Positions 46,824 through 57,371 of a DNA stretch of 64,000 nt are shown one piece after another (positions within the stretch are counted from its first letter, which is position 1; each line of letters opens with the position of its first letter). The stretch comes from Pseudeuparius sepicola (Eukaryota; Arthropoda; Insecta; Coleoptera; Anthribidae). A model generated the notes under the pieces. The model had not been told where the DNA came from and did no database searches. It worked only from the letters and a program-made list of their open reading frames with translations. A program made the position numbers and the translations under genes. The stretch covers positions 13,286,001 through 13,350,000 of the forward strand of contig OY987306.1 in assembly GCA_963920635.1 (NCBI GenBank). The letters are read 5' to 3'.

Positions 46824-47455
46824 CCAGAAACGCATATAAAATTATCTCATTAGACGGTGGCTTTGTCAAGAAAATACCAAAAATTTAAATCGTTTTTACT
46901 TGTTGGATGTTATTTTGTAAAAAATAAATTCCTTTTGCATTTATTAATACTTTTTCAATAATTCCAGGATGTTCTCGACTCGTATGAAGTTTCCAAAAAT
47001 TCAGCGCTTTGAGATGATACAGAGAAAAATATCTGGTATATTTTTCACTGGACCTTTGCACACCCACACTTTTAGTGCATAAGAAAACGGTGCATGTTGA
47101 CAACGGTAGGTAGGAAGGTCACAAGACGCAGTTTTTGAAGATCTTTCAAACAAACACAAATTCAGGCGAATATATAAGTACAAAAATAAAATCATTGGAA
47201 TCTGTACGTCATCCCTAGTAACGGCGATTAACAAAATTTGATATTTTAATGCGTTTTAGAAGTATGATTTTCTAACGGAACCGAAGGCTTTAATAAAAAA
47301 ATCAGAAAAATTAGTGCTTTCGAGTGCTGTAACAAAAGTAGTATGTTGGTGTGAAAAATATATTTTTTGCGTCGCCACGACTAGCGTAGTACTTGCAAAG
47401 AGACGCTAAATGGAATACTTTATTCCTTTATGCACCCTACCTATATCATCTCTCA

Positions 47456-49000
47456 TAATATGTAAGAAAAATAACTTTCGTAAATGCAACCAACGATTAA
47501 GGACATCATTTTAAACAAAAAGTTTATACAGGGTGAATCAGAATGTATAGTAAATACTTTAAAGGGGTGTTCGGCAGGTGGTTTTAAGGGGGTCTTTCAT
47601 ATAAAATTTATTCGTTATTCGGGTCTACAGGGTGACCCAAATGTATTTTTTTATTTACATCTCAATAACGGCGCTACTTAAAAATTTGAAATTTGGTATG
47701 TGTTATTTACTTACTGGAAGACGCCTTAGGGTAGTTTATTCATTTACACAGTGCCCTAAATGGTAAAAACTAGTAAAAATAGTAAAAACTAACAACCCCT
47801 ATTAATTTTTTTGCTCAAACTTTTTTGACGTTATCTTTTTGGTCTTGCAGGTCCATCATTTCAGTGTATCTGCTCATTTTACGACAAAAGTGTACTCTTG
47901 TTTCATAACGATAAAATTAACCGTCTGCGTTGAAATTGGCAAAACGTGCCCCAAAACACCTGTTGACTTCAACATTCGAAACATAAAATTTTTACCTACC
48001 GCTTTCAAACGTTACAGATCGACTGTACATTCAAAATAAGGAAAAAAATACCAATTGGACATTGGTTAAAACGGCATTGGTTTTCTTGAAATAGGGTGTA
48101 CAAATTTTGTTAAATTCAATCCTTTCCATTTTTAAAGCTAATAAGTTTTGGTACATTGTTCATAAGAATTTTTTTCTCAGTTTAAATGGTACAGTGGATG
48201 TGTAACGTTTAAAAGCGGTAGGTAAAAATTTTATGTTTCGAATGTTGAAGTTAACAAGTGTTTTGGGGCACGTTTTGCCAATTTCAACGCAAACGGTTGA
48301 TTTTATCGTTATGAAACAAGAGTACACTTTTGTTGCAAAATGAAAAGATATACTGAAATGATGGACCTGCACGACCAAAAAGATAACTTCAAAAAAGTTC
48401 AAGCAAAAAATTTATAGGGGTTGTTAGTTTTTACCATTTTTTAGGGCACTGTGTAAATGAATAAATTACCCTAAGGCGTCTTCCAGTAAGTAGATAACAC
48501 ATACCAAATTTCAAATTTTTAAGTATCTCCGTTAATGAGATATAAATAAAAAAAATACTTTTGGGTCACCTTGTAGACCCGAATAACTTGGCAAGGAAAG
48601 CCCAAATCGAAAAATTTTATATGAAAGACCCCCCTTAAAACCACCTGCTAAACACTCCTTTAAAGTATTTACTATACATTCTGACTCACCCTGTATAAAC
48701 ATGTGTCCACAAATGTTTCGTTTCCGAGATACAGGGTGTTAAATCCACTCACTCGTACGAGATACCTACGTTGAACACCCTTTATCTCGAGAAGGAATAA
48801 TTTTCACCTCTAAAAACCCCGATTATCCAATTTTGTGCGAAAATTCTAGTAACAAAATAATTAAAAAAAAATTTCATTTGTAACACGCTGTATCTCGGAA
48901 ACGAAACATTTGCGGACACATGTTTATATAAACTTTTTTGTTTAAAATGATGTCCTTAATCGTTGGTTGCATTTACGAAAGTTATTTCCGTTACACCCTG
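47456..49000. mobile_element. CAGGGTG-type foldback inserted in the right arm of the outer element
   Basis: The right end GTTACACCCTG (49000, TA after) pairs with a decayed left end at about 47456. The arms share AATAACTTTCGTAAATGCAA, GATTAAGGACATCATTTTAA and AACATGTGTCC, then an inner ACAGGGTGTTA. The left arm is split by another MITE at the TA of GTTTATATAAAC; the right arm shows the unsplit site (about 48933). Confidence 0.82.
47529..48693. mobile_element. CAGGGTG-type foldback, 1165 bp, TA duplication
   Basis: Ends CAGGGTGAATCAGAATGTAT and ATACATTCTGACTCACCCTG. TA at 47527-47528 and 48694-48695. The arms, nearly the whole length, include GGGGTGTTCGGCAGG, AATAACGGCGCTACTT and GACGCCTTAGGGTA, and then a core with ACACCTGTTGACTTCAAC. 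The two ORF-like frames inside (47839-48039 and 48160-48402) are the two arms of the same palindrome and are not genes. Confidence 0.9.
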
Positions 49001-49062
49001 TATAATATTAACATAGCTTCTCCCGCTTTCCACGAACGGGTCGTTTAAAAAGGATCACCCTG

Positions 49063-49917
49063 TACAGATCTACCAAAAACAAGTAGGTCGGTTGGTAGCT
49101 GTTTAGATAATAGGTATACCTATATCGTAACCGTTGTAAGGCAGAAAAAGAATTTTTAAAAATATATTGTCATGATTAAGCAGAATTTTAATGCAAATAA
49201 CACATATGCGTGCTAGATTCTTTTACAGTTTCCCAATAATAAGTGGCGTGGATCGCATGATAAATAAAATTCTGTTCAACAGACACAGGTGTGTAGCCGC
49301 AGCGGCACAGGTTGGTAGTAGGTACGTACAGGGCAGAAGAAGAGGAAGATGTTGATGCCGAGAGGTGAGCCTACTATGCGTAAGCAGACCGGAAAAAACA
49401 TGACCTTGCGCATTCCAACGCATTGCTAAAAGAGGAGAAGGGATTTAGATATAGCGAGAGATACGAGGAAGCTATGTGATTATTCCGCCACCTTTGAAGC
49501 ACTTTTAGGTCAACTGTCTGTCGGTCTATCTCTCTATACCTACCTGTGAATATAAAAAGGATTTTTATATGAAATTAGGTTTGTAAAGTTAGTCTTATTT
49601 TATGTGTGTTCAAAAAGCCCCCAGCAATGGACATTCAGAATGATCGCCAGGTCCATTTTTAATATTATATATTTATTATGAGTTTTCTTTTTTTTTAGTT
49701 TTTCTTGGTTACGAAATCTCCAAGATTAAAAAGAAAAATCTACAGTACGCAAAAAATAGAGGAATTTAAAAGGCGAGTCTAGTAGCATCTATGTTGGATT
49801 TCGTGTTTTGCTATCTATCGCTTTAATACTAAATTTTACAATAAATATTGTAAACAAACAATATTCTGTGTTTTATTAGATATTTTGTTTCCCTTTGTCA
49901 TAATATATTTTTCTTGA
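49063..49917. other. No recognised gene
   Basis: Frames are short and motif-free. No repeat relation was noticed. Confidence 0.4.
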
Positions 49918-50960
49918 AATCGGCAGTAAAGTGTCCCAAAATCGTCATTAAAAGCACAGAAATCGTACAATAATGGGCTACATTATTGTACGATTTTTTC
50001 AATAAGTGGGCCTTGGCGAGATGTAAACATCAAACGTCAAACGCGCAATTTTTCAGTATACATATTTTAGTAAATTTGAATATCAATAGATTTCTTGTGT
50101 AGGCTGCACAAGAAGCAGCAGTTTGGTTTTTCTCTACGAAGATGCCGTGTCTTGTCTTACTTGACCTAGGTAGAGCGATCGTCAAAGTCAAGCAACGCCG
50201 CGCGTAGTCGATTCATGGTCGGGTGATCCCTTATTATTATTTTCTTGCCTAATACAACATTTTTTTTCCGATTTAAAAAAAAATAATATGTACCTCGGCA
50301 CTGAAGTTCTTTTTATGACTCATGTGGTTTATTTGCCTCGGCCAGAGGCCTCGGCAACTAAATTCCACATGAGTCATAAAAAGTTGAACTTCAGTGCCTT
50401 GGTACATAAATAACTATTTCTTTAAATCGGCAGTGAAGTGTCTCAAAATCGTCATTAAAAGCTCAGAAATCGGCACTGAAGTAACCCATTATTGTACGAT
50501 TTTTTCAATAAGTAGGCCTTGGAGAGATGTAAACATCAAACGTCAGACGCGGAGCCATCGCCCCTCAAAAGTGACCAAATATTCAAAACCTGGCCAATAA
50601 ATCCCATTTAACTTTTCGTACACATTGCGGAATTGTTACCTATAGCAGCGCTATCTTTCCGCATAAATATTTTAGTATGTTTAAATATTAATCTATTTTA
50701 TATGGAGGCTGCACAACAGGCAGCAGTTTGGATTTTCTGTCAGACAGTGCCGTGTCTCATCATACTTGACCTCTATTCAAACTAAATGCAAGTGGCGCTT
50801 TAACATTTACATGATGGAAGCACGTGAACAATAAGCCCTTTTTTTCGATTTCAAAAAAAATATAATATGTATCTCGGCACTGAAGTTCAACTTTTTATGA
50901 CTCATGTGGTTTATTTGCCTCGGCCAGAGGCCTCGGCAACTAAATTCCAAAAATATTATC
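49918..50960. repeat. Direct repeat of about 0.5 kb with a long palindrome
   Basis: 49918-50365 is repeated at about 50422-50948. Shared blocks include TGTCCCAAAATCGTCATTAA (with changes), ATTGTACGATTTTTTCAATA, GATGTAAACATCAAACGTC, GCAGCAGTTTGG and GCCTCGGCCAGAGGCC. Between them, 50290-50405 is a 115-bp hairpin: CTCGGCACTGAAGTTC and TTTTTATGACTCATGTGG against their reverse complements. The second unit lacks the closing arm. Unclassified. Confidence 0.75.
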
Positions 50961-51210
50961 TAAAAAAAAACGAAAAGAAAAACGCTTTTTTTAATTTGTG
51001 TGTAGAAACGTATAGATTTACAATAGATAAACGATAAACGGGCTATCCATATGAATTCCGTTCTAAGCATCAGATATTAGCTTGCTTTTATTGAAGATGG
51101 TAATACTTATTAAGATTTCTCACTTTTCACATGGAAAGTTCAAAGCTCAATTTATAAAGTTCAGAGGTAACATCATGGGCTAGAATCTGTGAAAGCATAG
51201 CTATATATAC

Positions 51211-51465
51211 AGGGTGAGACAGAATTTATAGTAAATTCCTTAAAGGGGTGTTCGGCGGGTGGTTTTAAGGGGGGTCTTTCATATAAAATTTTTCGATTTG
51301 GGCTTTCCTTGCCAAGTTATTCGGGTCTATAGGGTGACCCAAAAGTATTTTTTTATTTATATCTCAATAACGGCGCTACTTAAAAATTTGAAATTTGGTA
51401 TGTGTTATCTATTTACTGGAAGACGCCTTAGGGTAGTTTATTCATTTACACACTGCCCTAAAAAG
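51211..51465 (+). repeat. Single arm of the 47.5-kb foldback family
   Basis: Starts CAGGGTGAGACAGAATTTAT and follows the left arm of 47529-48693 through AATAACGGCGCTACTT and GACGCCTTAGGGTAG, then stops. A truncated copy. Confidence 0.8.
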
Positions 51466-52299
51466 GGTATTTTTACGTACCTATAACAAAAATATGATTT
51501 GTGTAGCCCTTTTATTTAAGAAACTTTTTCCCTCTACATTTGTTATCGAAAACATAATATTTTTCCTACAAAAAAATAATTTCATGCCAAGTACTATTCC
51601 CCTGACTGTTCCAGAAAATCAATCATTCTTTCCACATTCTAATGGTAACAGTGATGCCAAGTATGCCATTTTATTGGAGAATCTATGAATATAACAGGTA
51701 CCTTGAATGTAAGTAAAAATTAATAATGGTTTCCATGATTTCTAAAAATTAGACTTGCCAATGTTGTGTCAACAAGTGCAGAATGTGGCAACTACTGAAA
51801 AATGAAGCAAATTTATTTTATAGTTGAAATTGATTTCTAGCAATTATTTCCACGAATCTAAGTAGTAAGTAGGTATGGTAAGTCAGTGCCGATTTTGCAA
51901 AAAGCGGGATTATAAGCACTCCCTCTTAACTTTCCACAGGCAAGAACCGATGTACCTACAACAATTTTCAGTGGTGTGTTTCTAGCCAGGAAAGTACGTT
52001 TAATTATTTACAATTTGTCGCTATTGCACCTCGTTGCCACGTTCCTCAAATCATTTATAATATGTATATTTGATGAATTTTCTTCCCTTGTTGAATTACC
52101 CAAAGTTTTCGGGATGGACTAACAAAGTTAGGTATAGTAGTTCTAATCATGTAGTTCGTATTTCTCTCCCAAGGGTGCCTCACACACTCATAGATAAACT
52201 CTTCAAAAAACTGTGTAGAATGCTGTAGGTATAATTAACCGAAGACCTGACTGAAGCTACCTGCTTAATAATTTTAAATTTTAAATTTTAAACTACCTA

Positions 52300-52530
52300 T
52301 GCGTAATGTCCACATAATGGGAATTGTAGGATTCCTAATTCCTAAAGACGATACAAGAAAAATCTATTTGGAATTTTTGGGACTATACGAGGCCTCTTTT
52401 TCCAAGAGGGCATTAATTTGCTCCGATTATTTTCGTGTCAGCGATTTTAAACCTTAAGGTCAAAGGCACTTAAAAAAGGTGCATTACCTACCTTTAACTG
52501 ACACATCTGAGTGTATGGAAATTAGAAAAA
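52300..52530 (+). pseudogene. THAP-like zinc-finger remnant
   Basis: The frame gives NCRIPNS, then with shifts a C-terminal half LICSDYFRVSDF and LKKVHYLPLT, resembling the CSxHF..xDF...L..xAVP end of a THAP domain. His is replaced by Tyr. THAP domains bind DNA in P-type and some hAT transposases. Stops and shifts make it non-functional. The match is partial and judged by eye. Confidence 0.5.
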
Positions 52531-52837
52531 TGATCCCAATGCATAATATGTTGCAGAGTCCACAAGAAAAAGGTAAATCAGTTCAAAGATTATCAACATT
52601 TTTTGTTATTAGGACTATAATAAGGGTTTTTAAATTAATATACTTTCTAAAACTCGATTCATTATTTCATAACCAGATAACCATAGGTCAATATTCCAAG
52701 TAATTTTGCTCTGTAATTTAAGGCAATGACATGTCACATAAAACCTGATGTCATGTGGACACTGAGATATAACATAACCTTGTACAAGCCCCCTTGTGGT
52801 CTTCTTGGAGTCGACAGAAAACAAACTTCCCCTCAAG

Positions 52838-53093
52838 CACAGAATGAATAGCTTCATAACAGACGCCTCCTTAAGAACATGTGTCAAAAATAAGCGAGTC
52901 TTCATTTCAATTTACAGAAAAATAGCCAGTATTTTAAAAATTTTGCTCCAACACAATCTCTTTGCTATATAGATAAACGTAAAATCAAGTAAAATTCACA
53001 ATGTTTTTTTCTTTAGAAGATATTTCGCCTAAAAGTGACTCTCCTTTTGACACATGTCGCTAAGGAGTTGTGTGTATTATTCGTTAGTCTGTG
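52838..53093. mobile_element. CACAGA-ended MITE, 256 bp, 7-bp duplication
   Basis: Left end CACAGAATGAATAG and right end ...GTTAGTCTGTG. Inverted arms of about 60 bp share CTCCTTA and ACATGTGTCAAAA. The flanks CCTCAAG at 52831-52837 and 53094-53100 are identical, and the uninserted site (CCCCTCAAGGCTTCAC) is seen in the other transposon copy at about 10262-10285. Its right part resembles 19980-20087. Confidence 0.88.
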
Positions 53094-53270
53094 CCTCAAG
53101 GCTTCACTTTTCCTATGCGATAGACTGTGAATGCTGGGTCCCCTTATTTTAAAGAGTCCTTGGTAAAATATAACAAAAAATATATTAGGAAGACTTGTTC
53201 ATAATTATAATTCTTGTGAAAAGTTTGGACGTAATCAGTTTACTTCTACTTTTGCTTTTTTATGTATGTA

Positions 53271-53817
53271 CAGGGTGTCCCAGATAACGTGATACACCCG
53301 AATTTCTTGGTAATTTTAAAAAATAATTTGATGGGTTTTTATAGGTTACTTTTGTTCTCCCAGTTTCAACAATGTATATGTTTTTATATAGTTGTAGTTA
53401 GTTGTAGTTGTCTCTAAAAATAACCAGGAAGCGAATGTTAATGTTTTTTGATAAATTTCGTCAAATATGAAAAATATATTGTTAGAGATAACAGACAACA
53501 ATAGAAATAACCACATAAAACCCCATATGTGGGTGAAATTGGGAGAAGAAAAGGAACCTAAAAAACCACAAATACAGGTCGTCTCAAAAATCTGACGAAG
53601 TGATGCTAACTTCCGGTAAAACCGGAAGTCAGAAATTAATAACGAAAATTTTTTTGTTACTCCCCGTGTGCCTACTCATTACGGTTATTACTAATATTCT
53701 ATATATTAAGTTTGACGCCTTAATCGAATGTATCGAAAAATTCTACACAAGTCTGGTTTTTGAACCATCAATTTACCTTTAAATCTACCGAGAAAAACGG
53801 GATTATCACGTTAACTG
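53271..53817. mobile_element. CAGGGTG-type MITE, 547 bp, TA duplication
   Basis: Ends CAGGGTGTCCCAGATAACGT and ...GATTATCACGTTAACTG. Arms of about 80 bp with TTGATGG and a T-rich TTTTT-ATAGG / AAAACC tail. TA at 53269-53270 and 53818-53819. A related right end lies at 9836-9913. Confidence 0.8.
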
Positions 53818-54786
53818 TACAGTGCGTTATCTGATGCCAAAAGACTTATCTTATAAAAGCTAATCACAAGACTCGTACTTCGTACCAAATATCAAGTCGT
53901 TCATATACTTCGGATCAGAATGACAAAAGATGCAAATGTTGGAAAAATCGTGGTAAGTAGGTACAATAAAAAATCTCTAAAGTATGCACACCCGCTTAAA
54001 GTATAATAATTCGGAACAAGTTTGCTTTTTAAAATTTTTCCATATATTTTACGGTATTAGGTATATATTTTAAAGAGAAAATTAAAGAAGTCAATGCTCT
54101 GGTTTGCAAAACTGCCTGTACTATCACTAGCCCAGAAAACTAAATAAAATGTAACACTTTTTTTATTTGTTTTGTAGGTACCTCAATTTAAGATAGAGGT
54201 GGGTAATGAAATTTCCCGCCAACACTTTCATACTATTAGCTTGTTCTGTGTCTGCTCCTCCCTACAATTTGTATCGTTAATTTATCATTAATAAAAAATA
54301 ATAATAATGATGTTTTCCTGCTTCACACAATATAAAAATACCTGCACAACAAATATTTTAAATAGGCATTTTTTATTCAGCATTTTCTTTATTTCTATAA
54401 TACTTAATTGGATTTTTTTTGCTAATATTTAATCAGTATCCTCTTTGTTAGTTGTTGCTGGCTAATGGCGTAAACAAACTCTACAAAAGGACTAGTACCT
54501 AAGTATTTGTTATATATTTCCTGTAAGTAGGTCGTGGGTGTGGGTATGGGTATGGTACAAATGAAGTCACTTGGAACAGCATAAAAACTTTTGAACTTTT
54601 TACGGATGATTTCTGCTGATAAGTCTGGTATTTTTACCAGTAGCAGAGCGTGGTAAGTGCGGTAAGTGCTATGAGATAGATCGCGCCCCGTATAATCACT
54701 GTGTTCCAAGCACGGCCCTCGTAAAATAAACTGGACTGCTTTTCCAATACAATCATTTGTCTCACCTATATTCTCGTACATATATA
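53818..54786. other. No recognised gene
   Basis: A 134-codon minus-strand frame (54422-54826) begins in the next MITE arm and shows no motif known to me; probably chance. Confidence 0.4.
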
Positions 54787-55807
54787 AAGGGTGACTCATT
54801 AATAATGGGGCATAGTGCAACTGCATATATTTTGGGCCAAAATATTACGATTGAGGCTAATATGCCTTATTTGAAGTTTGTTTTTTGAAATTGCATTTTG
54901 GCTACATCTCCCGCTCATAATCAAGCTGCTGAACTGAAATTTGGCACTGCTATGTTTTTGGGGATGGAGAATAAGCTGAAAATGTTAATTTCTACGTATT
55001 TCACAGAGGGAGCCACTTGCGCTGTTTTTGGGTGGTGCTTTTACTCGTAACTTTCTTGAGGTTATCTTTTTAGTCCTGCAGGTATCCATCATTTTAGTGC
55101 ACCTTTTCATTCTGTAACAAAGATGTACTCTTGTTTCATAACGATCAAATCAACCGTTTGCGTTGAAATTGGCAAACCGTGCCTTAAAACACCTGTTGAC
55201 TTCAATATTCGAAAAATAACATTTTCACCTACTGCCTTTAAATATTACAGATCAATTGTACATTGAAAATGAAGAAAAAATCAATTTTGAAAGTGAAAAT
55301 TTTTTGGGACATTGTTCATATTATGGGTTTTTTCTCACTTTAAATGGTACAGTCGTAATATTTGAAAGCAGTAGGTGAAAATTTTAGTTTTCGAATATTG
55401 AAGTCAACAGGTGTTTTAAGGCACGGTTTGCCAATTTCAACGCAAACGGTTGATTTGATCGTTATGGAACAAGAGTCATCTTTGTTGCAGAATGAAAAGA
55501 TAACCTCAAAAAAGTTACGAGTAAAAGAACGACCCAAAACCAGCGCAAGTGGCGCCCTCTATAGGTACGTAGAAATTGACATTTCCAGATTATTTTCAAT
55601 TTCCAAAAACATAGCAGTGCCAAATTTCGCTTCAGCAGCTTGATTATGTTGGGAGATGCGGCCAAAATGCAATTTCAAAAACAAACTTCAACGCCCTGTA
55701 TCTCTTAAACAAGCAACATTTCTATAAGGCATATTAGCCTCAATCGTATTATTTTCGCCCAAAATATATGCAGTTGCATTATGTCCCATTATTAATGACT
55801 CACCCTG
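54787..55807. mobile_element. CAGGGTG-type foldback, 1.02 kb
   Basis: Ends AAGGGTGACTCATTAATAAT and ATTATTAATGACTCACCCTG, TA on both sides. The arms run almost to the centre and include GCAACTGCATATATTTTGGG, GATTGAGGCTAATATGCCTT and a core matching that of 47529-48693 (ACAAGAGT, CGTTTGCGTTGAAATTGGCA, ACACCTGTTGACTTCAA). The right arm keeps the inner GAGATACAGGGCGTT motif, which the left arm has lost. Confidence 0.88.
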
Positions 55808-55984
55808 TATATCCCACCCAAAGGTTGGCCATATTGGGTTCACACTTCATTGGCTGTCAAATGTAAAATGCACGAGGGCCGTGGTCAGAGATATAGAGGG
55901 GGGAGTGTGCTTGTCAACGTGCGCAAGATTGCTAATTTTTCTATAGCCTTTTTAACCCACGAAAATAAATAAATTAATCTGTTG

Positions 55985-56215
55985 AAGTTGAAGCTTGTGG
56001 TCGGCTCGGACTACTTTGTTGTTGGTCAGATAAATTTTCCGACGGTATAGAAGTTGATTGGAAGCATTTCTTATTGTCCACCAACAAAAAATCATCAGCT
56101 TTAAAATGTGTTGAACAAACGAAATTGTTTTTCGACTATAGTACACTGCTGGGCAAATTTAAAGCTTTTTAACCATTCCAAATAGAGGTCCCGGTCTTTG
56201 GGAAATCTATGAATT
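55985..56215 (-). pseudogene. THAP-domain exon remnant
   Basis: After an acceptor-like TTCTATAG the minus strand reads EIHRFPKDRDLYLEWLKSF, then after a one-base shift FVCSTHFKADDFLL. It ends SRPQASTSTD and a stop. HRFPKD..W and CSxHF..DDF are THAP hallmarks. The first Cys pair is not found upstream (THAP needs C2CH). It is distinct in sequence from the finger at 52.4 kb. Host gene or transposon origin is undecided. Confidence 0.6.
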
Positions 56216-56559
56216 TCTATAGAATAAGCACCACCCATCATGTTTCCTAAATAATGCAACATACCAATGACAAGATATACCTTCAGGTCTAAATCTTTTG
56301 CAATTTGTGCATGTTCTTATAGAGCAAGAGGTGTTAATGAACACAACACGATTACAAAAACACACCTTCATAGGCGTATGTTGCGTGCGTGGCGTGCGTC
56401 TAATTTGAGAATGAAATAAGGACATTATACTTTAAAATATTTATTTTCTTAATTCTACAGAGGAAAACAAGACAGTTTTCCTATGGTAATGACTAATGAC
56501 GTCACGAACGATAAGCTCGCATCTTAGTGGTCACAATATTTCGACACACCGGGCATTTG

Positions 56560-57000
56560 TTTATTGAATGCGAACACTGGATTTTACGCATAAAAACTCA
56601 CATTTATTCTCAATTCTCAAAGACTTGCAGGTAAAATTATCATCTTCTACTACGACATTTGGGCGAATTACTTCCATAGCTTTAGGATGAATATCTTCTG
56701 TAGTATCACCGCCAATGAATATGAAAGGACAGTTGGGACTCCATCTTGTGTGATCTTGTAGGGGATCGTCATCGTCATCGGTTTCCCATCGATGGCCTTC
56801 GATGAAACATAGTAAGGACATTGGACAATGTCTTCAAAATTTGTATAAAAGAACCCTGCTTCCACCAGCTTCTTTGGTGAAATCACAGAGGTACCTACAC
56901 GTCCATTTTTCAAAAGAGTTGAATCTATTAGGTATTTGGATTTCGATAATCCATGGTTCACTTCTGTTGATTATTCACTACTTTTTGTGTTATCCTGGTG
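56560..57000 (-). pseudogene. BIR (inhibitor-of-apoptosis) domain remnant
   Basis: Minus strand: an RFNSFEKWT stretch in one frame, ISPKKLVEAGFFYTNFEDIV and a Cys in a second, then CFIEGHRWETDDDDDPLQDH and TRWSPNCPF in a third. Together these follow the BIR order with its zinc ligands C..C..H..C and the GFFYT and DDP...H motifs. At least two frameshifts interrupt it. No RING finger is seen. It may be a processed or decayed IAP-like copy; an intron cannot explain the short shifts. Confidence 0.7.
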
Positions 57001-57371
57001 AGGGATTTCACAATAAGTAAAGACATACACTCCGATATGTAGTGTAGTAGGCTAGGATAGTAACTATCGAGAAGCTTGACATAAAAAACTGGTCGGGGGT
57101 CAATTCTTGGGATGTGGATGTGGAACTGGAATTTTTAGTACAGCCGATTGTTTTCCATAGTGTTTCGCTGTAACTGCCATTTTTAAACAACATTCGAAGC
57201 TCATATTCAGTGGTGTTTAGGTATCGATATCATCAAAACTACGGATTCTAGATCACCTGATGGCAATAAAAAAATAGAAGATGGTGCTATAATATGGCAT
57301 ATATATGCTATAATATGACATAATCAGGTGTTAGGAGCATATTGTCAGATGACAATTTAAATGATTTATAT

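Larger units (their letters stand above)
44671..49062. mobile_element. Outermost foldback of a nested element cluster
   Basis: Left end TAGAGTGATCATTTTT (TA before it at 44669) and right end AAAAAGGATCACCCTG (TA after it at 49063). The arms continue inward through CTGTTCGTGGA and then for about 370 bp (44755-45130 against 47080-47455). Shared blocks include AAAGGAATAAA, TAGCG-CTCTTT, ACTTTTGTTA and GGGATGACGTA. No transposase is present. It contains a hAT-like MITE in its middle and a further CAGGGTG element in its right arm. Confidence 0.78.
51570..53162 (+). mobile_element. THAP-type DNA transposon, left end eroded
   Basis: Matches the transposon at 10199-14223 in opposite orientation, with GATGCCAAGTATGCCATTTT, the uninterrupted ATAACAGGTA site where the Penelope-like element sits in the other copy, and the right end TTTAAAGAGTCCTTG at 53162. 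The left terminus is not recognisable, so no target duplication can be read. A 256-bp MITE splits the right part. Confidence 0.8.

Noticed and set aside
47839..48402. Two similar open frames on opposite strands
   Set aside because: They are the two arms of one foldback element, not paralogous genes.
49918..50960. CRISPR-like or satellite array
   Set aside because: Only two long units with a hairpin; no regular short repeat-spacer structure, and the DNA is eukaryotic.
54422..54826. 134-codon minus-strand frame
   Set aside because: Its start lies in a MITE arm and no domain is recognisable.
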